This document shows positions 26,321-40,002 of a stretch of DNA of 64,000 nt, one piece after another (positions within the stretch are counted from its first letter, which is position 1; each line of letters opens with the position of its first letter). Origin of the DNA: Auanema rhodensis (lineage: Eukaryota > Nematoda > Chromadorea > Rhabditida > Rhabditidae); NCBI GenBank assembly GCA_964057225.1, contig OZ059897.1:17918001-17982000 (forward strand), read 5' to 3'. Under the pieces are notes generated by a model. That model was not told the origin of the DNA. It was given only the letters and a program-made list of their open reading frames with translations, and ran no database searches. The position numbers and the translations under genes are program-made.

Positions 26321-29127
26321 TTTCGAAAAATTTCAAAATAATTTAGCAAAAAGTAGATGTTTTTAGATTCCATTTTTCAAGGCAAAGACGATGGACAATG
26401 TTATTCAACGAAAAAATTAATTCTTCAGGGTGAAAATCGAGGATATAAGTGTGAACTTATATCAGTTGATATCTCGGTGCATTTTTAAGCTAGCGCAAAT
26501 CTGATAACACAGATCGACGCAGCTTAAAAATCCGCATCGAATGCACTATACTACATTAAGAAACGCTTGATACAAAAATTAGTTATGATCGTTTGAAAAA
26601 TGATGCATTAGTGTATGTTGAGTTTCCATGTACACTCAACATTGTTTCCAAAAACATTTTGACAAAAATTTTTTCGAAAAATTTCAAAATAATTTAGCAA
26701 AAAGTAGATGTTTTTAGATTCCTTTTTTCAAGGCAAAGACGATGGACAATGTTATTCAACGAAAAAAATATTTCTTCAGGGTGAAAATCGAGGATATAAG
26801 TGTGAACTTATATCAGTTGATATCTCGGTGCATTTTTAAGCTAGCGCAAATCTGATAACACAGATCGACGCAGCTTAAAAATCCGCATCGAATGCACTAT
26901 ACTACATCGAGAAACGCTTAATACAAAAATTAGTTATAATCGTTTGAAAAATGATGCATTAGTGTATGTTGAGTTTCCATGTACACTCAACATTGCTTCC
27001 AAAAACATTTTGACAAAAATTTTTTCGAAAAATTTCAAAATAATTTAGCAAAAAGTAGATGTTTTTAGATTCCATTTTTCAAGGCAAAGACGATGGACAA
27101 TGTTATTCAACGAAAAAATTAATTCTTCAGGGTGAAAATCGAGGATATAAGTGTGAACTTATATCAGTTGATATCTCGGTGCATTTTTAAGCTAGCGCAA
27201 ATCTGATAACACAGATCGACGCAGCTTAAAAATCCGCATCGAATGCACTATACTACATTAAGAAACGCTTGATACAAAAATTAGTTATGATCGTTTGAAA
27301 AATGATGCATTAGTGTATGTTGAGTTTCCATGTACACTCAACATTGCTTCCAAAAACATTTTGACAAAAATTTTTTCGAAAAATTTCAAAATAATTTAGC
27401 AAAAAGTAGATGTTTTTAGATTCCATTTTTTAAGGCAAAGACGATGGACAATGTTATTCAACGAAAAAATTAATTCTTCAGGGTGAAAATTGAGGATATA
27501 AGTGTGAACTTATATCAGTTGATATCTCGGTGCATTTTTAAGCTAGCGCAAATCTGATAACACAGATCGACGCAGCTTAAAAATCCGCATCGAATGCACT
27601 ATACTACATCGAGAAACGCTTAATACAAAAATTAGTTATAATCGTTTGAAAAATGATGCATTAGTGTATGTTGAGTTTCCATGTACACTCAACATTGCTT
27701 CCAAAAACATTTTGACAAAAATTTTTTCGAAAAATTTCAAAATAATTTAGCAAAAAGTAGATGTTTTTAGATTCCATTTTTCAAGGCAAAGACGATGGAC
27801 AATGTTATTCAACGAAAAAATTAATTCTTCAGGGTGAAAATCGAGGATATAAGTGTGAACTTATATCAGTTGATATCTCGGTGCATTTTTAAGCTAGCGC
27901 AAATCTGATAACACAGATCGACGCAGCTTAAAAATCCACATCGAATGCACTATACTACATTGAGAAACGCTTAATACAAAAATTAGTTATAATCGTTTGA
28001 AAAATGATGCATTAGTGTATGTTGAGTTTCCATGTACACTCAACATTGCTTCCAAAAACATTTTGACAAAAATTTTTTCGAAAAATTTCAAAATAATTTA
28101 GCAAAAGTAGATGTTTTTAGATTCCATTTTTCAAGGCAAAGACGATGGACAATGTTATTCAACGAAAAAATTAATTCTTCAGGGTGAAAATCGAGGATAT
28201 AAGTGTGAACTTATATCAGTTGATATCTCGGTGCATTTTTAAGCTAGCGCAAATCTGATAACACAGATCGACGCAGCTTAAAAATCCGCATCGAATGCAC
28301 TATACTACATTGAGAAACGCTTGATACAAAAATTAGTTATGATCGTTTGAAAAATGATGCATTAGTGTATGTTGAGTTTCCATGTACACTCAACATTGCT
28401 TCCAAAAACATTTTGACAAAAATTTTTTCGAAAAATTTCGAAATAGTTTAGCAAAAAGTAGATGTTTTTAGATTCCATTTTTCAAGGCAAAGACGATGGA
28501 CAATGTTATTCAACGAAAAAATTAATTCTTCAGGGTGAAAATTGAGGATATAAGTGTGAACTTATATCAGTTGATATCTCGGTGCATTTTTAAGCTAGCG
28601 CAAATCTGATAACACAGATCGACGCAGCTTAAAAATCCGCATCGAATGCACTATACTACATCGAGAAACGCTTAATACAAAAATTAGTTATAATCGTTTG
28701 AAAAATGATGCATTAGTGTATGTTGAGTTTCCATGTACACTCAACATTGCTTCCAAAAACATTTTGACAAAAATTTTTTCGAAAAATTTCAAAATAATTT
28801 AGCAAAAAGTAGATGTTTTTAGATTCCTTTTTTCAAGGCAAAGACGATGGACAATGTTATTCAACGAAAAAATTATTTCTTCAGGGTGAAAATCGAGGAT
28901 ATAAGTGTGAACTTATATCAGTTGATATCTCGGTGCATTTTTAAGCTAGCGCAAATCTGATAACACAGATCGACGCAGCTTAAAAATCCGCATCGAATGC
29001 ACTATACTACATTAAGAAACGCTTGATACAAAAATTAGTTATGATCGTTTGAAAAATGATGCATTAGTGTATGTTGAGTTTCCATGTACACTCAACATTG
29101 CTTCCAAAAACATTTTGACAAAAATTT
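26321..29127. repeat. Mixed block introducing the a238 (T) units
   Basis: Units at 26321 (T, with the t325 of N5), 26672 (N6-like, t52), 27023 (T), 27374 (t58, t118, c237), 27725 (private a214), 28076 (350 bp, one A lost from the run 28-32), 28426 (g21, t118, c237, private g near 16) and 28777 (N6-like left half, T-like right half). N6-like and T units alternate at 25970-27373, a local 702-bp dimer. The unit at 28777 has t52 and t100 of N6 on the left and a238, g249, g267 of T on the right, so it looks recombinant. Confidence 0.85.
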
Positions 29128-31935
29128 TTTCGAAAAATTTCAAAATAATTTAGCAAAAAGTAGATGTTTTTAGATTCCATTTTTTAAGGCAAAGACGATG
29201 GACAATGTTATTCAACGAAAAAATTAATTCTTCAGGGTGAAAATTGAGGATATAAGTGTGAACTTATATCAGTTGATATCTCGGTGCATTTTTAAGCTAG
29301 CGCAAATCTGATAACACAGATCGACGCAGCTTAAAAATCCGCATCGAATGCACTATACTACATTGAGAAACGCTTAATACAAAAATTAGTTATAATCGTT
29401 TGAAAAATGATGCATTAGTGTATGTTGAGTTTCCATGTACACTCAACATTGCTTCCAAAAACGTTTTGACAAAAATTTTTTCGAAAAATTTCAAAATAGT
29501 TTAGCAAAAAGTAGATGTTTTTAGATTCCATTTTTCAAGGCAAAGACGATGGACAATGTTATTCAACGAAAAAATTAATTCTTCAGGGTGAAAATTGAGG
29601 ATATAAGTGTGAACTTATATCAGTTGATATCTCGGTGCATTTTTAAGCTAGCGCAAATCTGATAACACAGATCGACGCAGCTTACAAATCCGCATCGAAT
29701 GCACTATACTACATTGAGAAACGCTTGATACAAAAATTAGTTATGATCGTTTGAAAAATGATGCATTAGTGTATGTTGAGTTTCCATGTACACTCAACAT
29801 TGCTTCCAAAAACATTTTGACAAAAATTTTTTCGAAAAATTTCAAAATAATTTAGCAAAAAGTAGATGTTTTTAGATTCCATTTTTCAAGGCAAAGACGA
29901 TGGACAATGTTATTCAACGAAAAAATTAATTCTTCAGGGTGAAAATCGAGGATATAAGTGTGAACTTATATCAGTTGATATCTCGGTGCATTTTTAAGCT
30001 AGCGCAAATCTGATAACACAGATCGACGCAGCTTAAAAATCCGCATCGAATGCACTATACTACATTGAGAAACGCTTAATACAAAAATTAGTTATAATCG
30101 TTTGAAAAATGATGCATTAGTGTATGTTGAGTTTCCATGTACACTCAACATTGCTTCCAAAAACGTTTTGACAAAAATTTTTTCGAAAAATTTCAAAATA
30201 GTTTAGCAAAAAGTAGATGTTTTTAGATTCCATTTTTCAAGGCAAAGACGATGGACAATGTTATTCAACGAAAAAATTAATTCTTCAGGGTGAAAATTGA
30301 GGATATAAGTGTGAACTTATATCAGTTGATATCTCGGTGCATTTTTAAGCTAGCGCAAATCTGATAACACAGATCGACGCAGCTTACAAATCCGCATCGA
30401 ATGCACTATACTACATTGAGAAACGCTTGATACAAAAATTAGTTATGATCGTTTGAAAAATGATGCATTAGTGTATGTTGAGTTTCCATGTACACTCAAC
30501 ATTGCTTCCAAAAACATTTTGACAAAAATTTTTTCGAAAAATTTCAAAATAATTTAGCAAAAAGTAGATGTTTTTAGATTCCATTTTTCAAGGCAAAGAC
30601 GATGGACAATGTTATTCAACGAAAAAATTAATTCTTCAGGGTGAAAATCGAGGATATAAGTGTGAACTTATATCAGTTGATATCTCGGTGCATTTTTAAG
30701 CTAGCGCAAATCTGATAACACAGATCGACGCAGCTTAAAAATCCGCATCGAATGCACTATACTACATTAAGAAACGCTTGATACAAAAATTAGTTATGAT
30801 CGTTTGAAAAATGATGCATTAGTGTATGTTGAGTTTCCATGTACACTCAACATTGCTTCCAAAAACATTTTGACAAAAATTTTTTCGAAAAATTTCAAAA
30901 TAATTTAGCAGAAAGTAGATGTTTTTAGATTCCATTTTTTAAGGCAAAGACGATGGACAATGTTATTCAACGAAAAAATTAATTCTTCAGGGTGAAAATT
31001 GAGGATATAAGTGTGAACTTATATCAGTTGATATCTCGGTGCATTTTTAAGCTAGCGCAAATCTGATAACACAGATCGACGCAGCTTAAAAATCCGCATC
31101 GAATGCACTATACTACATTGAGAAACGCTTAATACAAAAATTAGTTATAATCGTTTGAAAAATGATGCATTAGTGTATGTTGAGTTTCCATGTACACTCA
31201 ACATTGCTTCCAAAAACGTTTTGACAAAAATTTTTTCGAAAAATTTCAAAATAGTTTAGCAAAAAGTAGATGTTTTTAGATTCCATTTTTCAAGGCAAAG
31301 ACGATGGACAATGTTATTCAACGAAAAAATTAATTCTTCAGGGTGAAAATTGAGGATATAAGTGTGAACTTATATCAGTTGATATCTCGGTGCATTTTTA
31401 AGCTAGCGCAAATCTGATAACACAGATCGACGCAGCTTACAAATCCGCATCGAATGCACTATACTACATCGAGAAACGCTTAATACAAAAATTAGTTATA
31501 ATCGTTTGAAAAATGATGCATTAGTGTATGTTGAGTTTCCATGTACACTCAACATTGCTTCCAAAAACATTTTGACAAAAATTTTTTCGAAAAATTTCAA
31601 AATAATTTAGCAAAAAGTAGATGTTTTTAGATTCCATTTTTCAAGGCAAAGACGATGGACAATGTTATTCAACGAAAAAATTAATTCTTCAGGGTGAAAA
31701 TCGAGGATATAAGTGTGAACTTATATCAGTTGATATCTCGGTGCATTTTTAAGCTAGCGCAAATCTGATAACACAGATCGACGCAGCTTAAAAATCCGCA
31801 TCGAATGCACTATACTACATTAAGAAACGCTTGATACAAAAATTAGTTATGATCGTTTGAAAAATGATGCATTAGTGTATGTTGAGTTTCCATGTACACT
31901 CAACATTGCTTCCAAAAACATTTTGACAAACATTT
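29128..31935. repeat. Block with first g336 units and c207 dimer
   Basis: Z at 29128 (t58, t118, and the leftmost g336, base 29463), then 29479, 29830, 30181, T at 30532, Z at 30883, 31234, T at 31585. Units 29479, 30181 and 31234 share c207, a change in the long hairpin arm found nowhere else I could see. 29479 and 30181 are the same type, separated by a near-consensus unit with g336, giving a 702-bp period. Z, a Y-like unit and T follow one another at 30883-31935, the trio that recurs at 48426, 58949 and 62108. Confidence 0.86.
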
Positions 31936-34900
31936 TTTCGAAAAATTTCAAAATAATTTAGCAAAAAGTAGATGCTTTTAGATTCCATTTTCAAGGCAAA
32001 GACGATGGACAATGTTATTCAACGAAAAAATTAATTCTTCAGGGTGAAAATTGAGGATATAAGTGTGAACTTATATCAGATGATATCTCGGTGCATTTTT
32101 AAGCTAGCGCAAATCTGATAACACAGATCGACGCAGCTTAAAAATCCGCATCGAATGCACTATACTACATTGAGAAACGCTTAATACAAAAATTAGTTAT
32201 AATCGTTTGAAAAATGATGCATTAGTGTATGTTGAGTTTCCATGTACACTCAACATTGCTTCCAAAAACATTTTGACAAAAATTTTTTCGAAAAATTTCA
32301 AAATAGTTTAGCAAAAAGTAGATGTTTTTAGATTCCATTTTTCAAGGCAAAGACGATGGACAATGTTATTCAACGAAAAAATTAATTCTTCAGGGTGAAA
32401 ATTGAGGATATAAGTGCGAACTTATATCAGTTGATATCTCGGTGCATTTTTAAGCTAGCGCAAATCTGATAACACAGATCGACGCAGCTTAAAAATCCGC
32501 ATCGAATGCACTATACTACATTGAGAAACACTTGATACAAAAATTAGTTATGATCGTTTGAAAAATGATGCATTAGTGTATGTTGAGTTTCCAAGTACAC
32601 TCAACATTGCTTCCAAAAACATTTTGACAAAAATTTTTTCGAAAAATTTCAAAATAATTTAGCAAAAAGTAGATGTTTTTAGATTCCATTTTTCAAGGCG
32701 AAGACGATGGACAATGTTATTCAACGAAAAAATTAATTCTTCAGGGTGAAAATCGAGGATATAAGTGTGAACTTATATCAGTTGATATCTCGGTGCATTT
32801 TTAAGCTAGCGCAAATCTGATAACACAGATCGACGCAGCTTAAAAATCCGCATCGAATGCACTATACTACATCGAGAAACGCTTAATACAAAAATTAGTT
32901 ATAATCGTTTGAAAAATGATGCATTAGTGTATGTTGAGTTTCCATGTACACTCAACATTGCTTCCAAAAACATTTTGACAAAAATTTTTTCGAAAAATTT
33001 CAAAATAATTTAGCAAAAAGTAGATGTTTTTAGATTCCATTTTTCAAGGCAAAGACGATGGACAATGTTATTCAACGAAAAAATTAATTCTTCAGGGTGA
33101 AAATCGAGGATATAAGTGTGAACTTATATCAGTTGATATCTCGGTGCATTTTTAAGCTAGCGCAAATCTGATAACACAGATCGACGCAGCTTAAAAATCC
33201 GCATCGAATGCACTATACTACATTGAGAAACGCTTAATACAAAAATTAGTTATAATCGTTTGAAAAATGATGCATTAGTGTATGTTGAGTTTCCATGTAC
33301 ACTCAACATTGCTTCCAAAAACATTTTGACAAAAATTTTTTCGAAAAATTTCAAAATAATTTAGCAAAAAGTAGATGCTTTTAGATTCCATTTTTCAAGG
33401 CAAAGACGATGGACAATGTTATTCAACGAAAAAATTAATTCTTCAGGGTGAAAATTGAGGATATAAGTGCGAACTTATATCAGTTGATATCTCGGTGCAT
33501 TTTTAAGCTAGCGCAAATCTGATAACACAGATCGACGCAGCTTAAAAATCCGCATCGAATGCACTATACTACATTGAGAAACACTTGATACAAAAATTAG
33601 TTATGATCGTTTGAAAAATGATGCATTAGTGTATGTTGAGTTTCCAAGTACACTCAACATTGCTTCCAAAAACATTTTGACAAAAATTTTTTCGAAAAAT
33701 TTCAAAATAATTTAGCAAAAAGTAGATGTTTTTAGATTCCATTTTTCAAGGCGAAGACGATGGACAATGTTATTCAACGAAAAAATTAATTCTTCAGGGT
33801 GAAAATCGAGGATATAAGTGTGAACTTATATCAGTTGATATCTCGGTGCATTTTTAAGCTAGCGCAAATCTGATAACACAGATCGACGCAGCTTAAAAAT
33901 CCGCATCGAATGCACTATACTACATCGAGAAACGCTTAATACAAAAATTAGTTATAATCGTTTGAAAAATGATGCATTAGTGTATGTTGAGTTTCCATGT
34001 ACACTCAACATTGCTTCCAGAAACATTTTGACAAAAATTTTTTCGAAAAATTTCAAAATAATTTAGCAAAAAGTAGATGTTTTTAGATTCCATTTTTCAA
34101 GGCGAAGACGATGGACAATGTTATTCAACGAAAAAATTAATTCTTCAGGGTGAAAATCGAGGATATAAGTGTGAACTTATATCAGTTGATATCTCGGTGC
34201 ATTTTTAAGCTAGCGCAAATCTGATAACACAGATCGACGCAGCTTAAAAATCCGCATCGAATGCACTATACTACATTGAGAAACACTTGATACAAAAATT
34301 AGTTATGATCGTTTGAAAAATGATGCATTAGTGTATGTTGAGTTTCCAAGTACACTCAACATTGCTTCCAAAAACATTTTGACAAAAATTTTTTCGAAAA
34401 ATTTCAAAATAATTTAGCAAAAAGTAGATGTTTTTAGATTCCATTTTTCAAGGCGAAGACGATGGACAATGTTATTCAACGAAAAAATTAATTCTTCAGG
34501 GTGAAAATCGAGGATATAAGTGTGAACTTATATCAGTTGATATCTCGGTGCATTTTTAAGCTAGCGCAAATCTGATAACACAGATCGACGCAGCTTAAAA
34601 ATCCGCATCGAATGCACTATACTACATCGAGAAACGCTTAATACAAAAATTAGTTATAATCGTTTGAAAAATGATGCATTAGTGTATGTTGAGTTTCCAT
34701 GTACACTCAACATTGCTTCCAAAAACATTTTGACAAAAATTTTTTCGAAAAATTTCAAAATAATTTAGCAAAAAGTAGATGTTTTTAGATTCCATTTTTC
34801 AAGGCAAAGACGATGGACAATGTTATTCAACGAAAAAATTAATTCTTCAGGGTGAAAATCGAGGATATAAGTGTGAACTTATATCAGTTGATATCTCGGT

Positions 34901-35444
34901 GCATTTTTAAGCTAGCGCAAATCTGATAACACAGATCGACGCAGCTTAAAAATCCGCATCGAATGCACTATACTACATTGAGAAACGCTTAATACAAAAA
35001 TTAGTTATAATCGTTTGAAAAATGATGCATTAGTGTATGTTGAGTTTCCATGTACACTCAACATTGCTTCCAAAAACATTTTGACAAAAATTTTTTCGAA
35101 AAATTTCAAAATAATTTAGCAAAAAGTAGATGCTTTTAGATTCCATTTTTCAAGGCAAAGACGATGGACAATGTTATTCAACGAAAAAATTAATTCTTCA
35201 GGGTGAAAATCGAGGATATAAGTGTGAACTTATATCAGTTGATATCTCGGTGCATTTTTAAGCTAGCGCAAATCTGATAACACAGATCGACGCAGCTTAA
35301 AAATCCGCATCGAATGCACTATACTACATCGAGAAACGCTTAATACAAAAATTAGTTATAATCGTTTGAAAAATGATGCATTAGTGTATGTTGAGTTTCC
35401 ATGTACACTCAACATTGCTTCCAAAAACATTTTGACAAAAATTT
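31936..35444. repeat. Block with first V and W units
   Basis: V at 31936 (350 bp, c40, a146), W at 32286 (c132, a245, g249, a309), 32637 (g64, c237), 32988 (X), 33339 (c40 on the left, W on the right), 33690 (g64, c237), 34041 (g64, a245, g249, a309), 34392 (g64, c237), 34743 (X) and 35094 (c40, c118, c237). The pair of a W-type unit followed by a g64/c237 unit occurs at 32286 and 33339, 1053 bp apart, and a related pair at 34041. These are the leftmost c40, a146 and a309 units in the window. Confidence 0.87.
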
Positions 35445-37197
35445 TTTCGAAAAATTTCAAAATAATTTAGCAAAAAGTAGATGCTTTTAGATTCCATTTT
35501 CAAGGCAAAGACGATGGACAATGTTATTCAACGAAAAAATTAATTCTTCAGGGTGAAAATTGAGGATATAAGTGTGAACTTATATCAGATGATATCTCGG
35601 TGCATTTTTAAGCTAGCGCAAATCTGATAACACAGATCGACGCAGCTTAAAAATCCGCATCGAATGCACTATACTACATTGAGAAACGCTTAATACAAAA
35701 ATTAGTTATAATCGTTTGAAAAATGATGCATTAGTGTATGTTGAGTTTCCATGTACACTCAACATTGCTTCCAAAAACATTTTGACAAAAATTTTTTCGA
35801 AAAATTTCAAAATAATTTAGCAAAAAGTAGATGCTTTTAGATTCCATTTTTCAAGGCAAAGACGATGGACAATGTTATTCAACGAAAAAATTAATTCGTC
35901 AGGGTGAAAATTGAGGATATAAGTGTGAACTTATATCAGTTGATATCTCGGTGCATTTTTAAGCTAGCGCAAATCTGATAACACAGATCGACGCAGCTTA
36001 AAAATCCGCATCGAATGCACTATACTACATCGAGAAACGCTTAATACAAAAATTAGTTATAATCGTTTGAAAAATGATGCATTAGTGTATGTTGAGTTTC
36101 CATGTACACTCAACATTGCTTCCAAAAACATTTTGACAAAAATTTTTTCGAAAAATTTCAAAATAATTTAGCAAAAAGTAGATGCTTTTAGATTCCATTT
36201 TCAAGGCAAAGACGATGGACAATGTTATTCAACGAAAAAATTAATTCTTCAGGGTGAAAATTGAGGATATAAGTGTGAACTTATATCAGATGATATCTCG
36301 GTGCATTTTTAAGCTAGCGCAAATCTGATAACACAGATCGACGCAGCTTAAAAATCCGCATCGAATGCACTATACTACATTGAGAAACGCTTAATACAAA
36401 AATTAGTTATAATCGTTTGAAAAATGATGCATTAGTGTATGTTGAGTTTCCATGTACACTCAACATTGCTTCCAAAAACATTTTGACAAAAATTTTTTCG
36501 AAAAATTTCAAAATAATTTAGCAAAAAGTAGATGCTTTTAGATTCCATTTTTCAAGGCAAAGACGATGGACAATGTTATTCAACGAAAAAATTAATTCGT
36601 CAGGGTGAAAATTGAGGATATAAGTGTGAACTTATATCAGTTGATATCTCGGTGCATTTTTAAGCTAGCGCAAATCTGATAACACAGATCGACGCAGCTT
36701 AAAAATCCGAATCGAATGCACTATACTACATTGAGAAACGCTTAATACAAAAATTAGTTATAATCGTTTGAAAAATGATGCATTAGTGTATGTTGAGTTT
36801 CCATGTACACTCAACATTGCTTCCAAAAACGTTTTGACAAAAATTTTTTCGAAAAATTTCAAAATAGTTTAGCAAAAAGTAGATGTTTTTAGATTCCATT
36901 TTTCAAGGCAAAGACGATGGACAATGTTATTCAACGAAAAAATTAATTCTTCAGGGTGAAAATTGAGGATATAAGTGTGAACTTATATCAGTTGATATCT
37001 CGGTGCATTTTTAAGCTAGCGCAAATCTGATAACACAGATCGACGCAGCTTAAAAATCCGCATCGAATGCACTATACTACATCGAGAAACGCTTAATACA
37101 AAAATTAGTTATAATCGTTTGAAAAATGATGCATTAGTGTATGTTGAGTTTCCATGTACACTCAACATTGCTTCCAAAAACATTTTGACAAAAATTT
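35445..37197. repeat. Five-unit HOR, copy 1 (V-R1-V-R2-Y)
   Basis: V 35445 (350 bp), R1 35795 (c40, g104, t118, c237), V 36146 (350 bp), R2 36496 (c40, g104, t118, a215, g336) and Y 36847 (g21, t118, c237). Length 1753 bp. The g104 change (TTCGTC for TTCTTC) is found only in R1 and R2 and marks this family. Confidence 0.93.
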
Positions 37198-38950
37198 TTT
37201 CGAAAAATTTCAAAATAATTTAGCAAAAAGTAGATGCTTTTAGATTCCATTTTCAAGGCAAAGACGATGGACAATGTTATTCAACGAAAAAATTAATTCT
37301 TCAGGGTGAAAATTGAGGATATAAGTGTGAACTTATATCAGATGATATCTCGGTGCATTTTTAAGCTAGCGCAAATCTGATAACACAGATCGACGCAGCT
37401 TAAAAATCCGCATCGAATGCACTATACTACATTGAGAAACGCTTAATACAAAAATTAGTTATAATCGTTTGAAAAATGATGCATTAGTGTATGTTGAGTT
37501 TCCATGTACACTCAACATTGCTTCCAAAAACATTTTGACAAAAATTTTTTCGAAAAATTTCAAAATAATTTAGCAAAAAGTAGATGCTTTTAGATTCCAT
37601 TTTTCAAGGCAAAGACGATGGACAATGTTATTCAACGAAAAAATTAATTCGTCAGGGTGAAAATTGAGGATATAAGTGTGAACTTATATCAGTTGATATC
37701 TCGGTGCATTTTTAAGCTAGCGCAAATCTGATAACACAGATCGACGCAGCTTAAAAATCCGCATCGAATGCACTATACTACATCGAGAAACGCTTAATAC
37801 AAAAATTAGTTATAATCGTTTGAAAAATGATGCATTAGTGTATGTTGAGTTTCCATGTACACTCAACATTGCTTCCAAAAACATTTTGACAAAAATTTTT
37901 TCGAAAAATTTCAAAATAATTTAGCAAAAAGTAGATGCTTTTAGATTCCATTTTCAAGGCAAAGACGATGGACAATGTTATTCAACGAAAAAATTAATTC
38001 TTCAGGGTGAAAATTGAGGATATAAGTGTGAACTTATATCAGATGATATCTCGGTGCATTTTTAAGCTAGCGCAAATCTGATAACACAGATCGACGCAGC
38101 TTAAAAATCCGCATCGAATGCACTATACTACATTGAGAAACGCTTAATACAAAAATTAGTTATAATCGTTTGAAAAATGATGCATTAGTGTATGTTGAGT
38201 TTCCATGTACACTCAACATTGCTTCCAAAAACATTTTGACAAAAATTTTTTCGAAAAATTTCAAAATAATTTAGCAAAAAGTAGATGCTTTTAGATTCCA
38301 TTTTTCAAGGCAAAGACGATGGACAATGTTATTCAACGAAAAAATTAATTCGTCAGGGTGAAAATTGAGGATATAAGTGTGAACTTATATCAGTTGATAT
38401 CTCGGTGCATTTTTAAGCTAGCGCAAATCTGATAACACAGATCGACGCAGCTTAAAAATCCGAATCGAATGCACTATACTACATTGAGAAACGCTTAATA
38501 CAAAAATTAGTTATAATCGTTTGAAAAATGATGCATTAGTGTATGTTGAGTTTCCATGTACACTCAACATTGCTTCCAAAAACGTTTTGACAAAAATTTT
38601 TTCGAAAAATTTCAAAATAGTTTAGCAAAAAGTAGATGTTTTTAGATTCCATTTTTTAAGGCAAAGACGATGGACAATGTTATTCAACGAAAAAATTAAT
38701 TCTTCAGGGTGAAAATTGAGGATATAAGTGTGAACTTATATCAGATGATATCTCGGTGCATTTTTAAGCTAGCGCAAATCTGATAACACAGATCGACGCA
38801 GCTTAAAAATCCGCATCGAATGCACTATACTACATTGAGAAACGCTTAATACAAAAATTAGTTATAATCGTTTGAAAAATGATGCATTAGTGTATGTTGA
38901 GTTTCCATGTACACTCAACATTGCTTCCAAAAACATTTTGACAAAAATTT
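37198..38950. repeat. Five-unit HOR, copy 2, ending in a hybrid unit
   Basis: V 37198, R1 37548, V 37899, R2 38249, then a hybrid at 38600 in place of Y. The first four units match copy 1 in all diagnostic bases. The hybrid has g21, t40, t58 and full length on the left but a146 and t237 on the right, i.e. a left part like the unit at 40003 and a right part like V. Confidence 0.93.
38600..38950. repeat. Hybrid unit: Y-like left, V right
   Basis: Offsets 21 (g), 40 (t) and 58 (t) match the unit at 40003, while offsets 146 (a) and 237 (t) match V. The switch lies between about 38657 and 38745. The next unit is R1 at 38951, although in the preceding copy Y is followed by a full V (37198). One unit, the right of Y plus the left of V, has been removed with the repeat register kept: a clear footprint of unequal crossing over or an equivalent deletion. 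Confidence 0.88.
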
Positions 38951-40002
38951 TTTCGAAAAATTTCAAAATAATTTAGCAAAAAGTAGATGCTTTTAGATTC
39001 CATTTTTCAAGGCAAAGACGATGGACAATGTTATTCAACGAAAAAATTAATTCGTCAGGGTGAAAATTGAGGATATAAGTGTGAACTTATATCAGTTGAT
39101 ATCTCGGTGCATTTTTAAGCTAGCGCAAATCTGATAACACAGATCGACGCAGCTTAAAAATCCGCATCGAATGCACTATACTACATCGAGAAACGCTTAA
39201 TACAAAAATTAGTTATAATCGTTTGAAAAATGATGCATTAGTGTATGTTGAGTTTCCATGTACACTCAACATTGCTTCCAAAAACATTTTGACAAAAATT
39301 TTTTCGAAAAATTTCAAAATAATTTAGCAAAAAGTAGATGCTTTTAGATTCCATTTTCAAGGCAAAGACGATGGACAATGTTATTCAACGAAAAAATTAA
39401 TTCTTCAGGGTGAAAATTGAGGATATAAGTGTGAACTTATATCAGATGATATCTCGGTGCATTTTTAAGCTAGCGCAAATCTGATAACACAGATCGACGC
39501 AGCTTAAAAATCCGCATCGAATGCACTATACTACATTGAGAAACGCTTAATACAAAAATTAGTTATAATCGTTTGAAAAATGATGCATTAGTGTATGTTG
39601 AGTTTCCATGTACACTCAACATTGCTTCCAAAAACATTTTGACAAAAATTTTTTCGAAAAATTTCAAAATAATTTAGCAAAAAGTAGATGCTTTTAGATT
39701 CCATTTTTCAAGGCAAAGACGATGGACAATGTTATTCAACGAAAAAATTAATTCGTCAGGGTGAAAATTGAGGATATAAGTGTGAACTTATATCAGTTGA
39801 TATCTCGGTGCATTTTTAAGCTAGCGCAAATCTGATAACACAGATCGACGCAGCTTAAAAATCCGAATCGAATGCACTATACTACATTGAGAAACGCTTA
39901 ATACAAAAATTAGTTATAATCGTTTGAAAAATGATGCATTAGTGTATGTTGAGTTTCCATGTACACTCAACATTGCTTCCAAAAACGTTTTGACAAAAAT
40001 TT
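38951..40002. repeat. Five-unit HOR, copy 3, contracted
   Basis: R1 38951, V 39302 (350 bp), R2 39652. The leading V is missing because it is fused into the preceding hybrid. The unit at 40003 (g21, t58, t118, c237) takes the place of Y and begins the next block. Confidence 0.9.
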
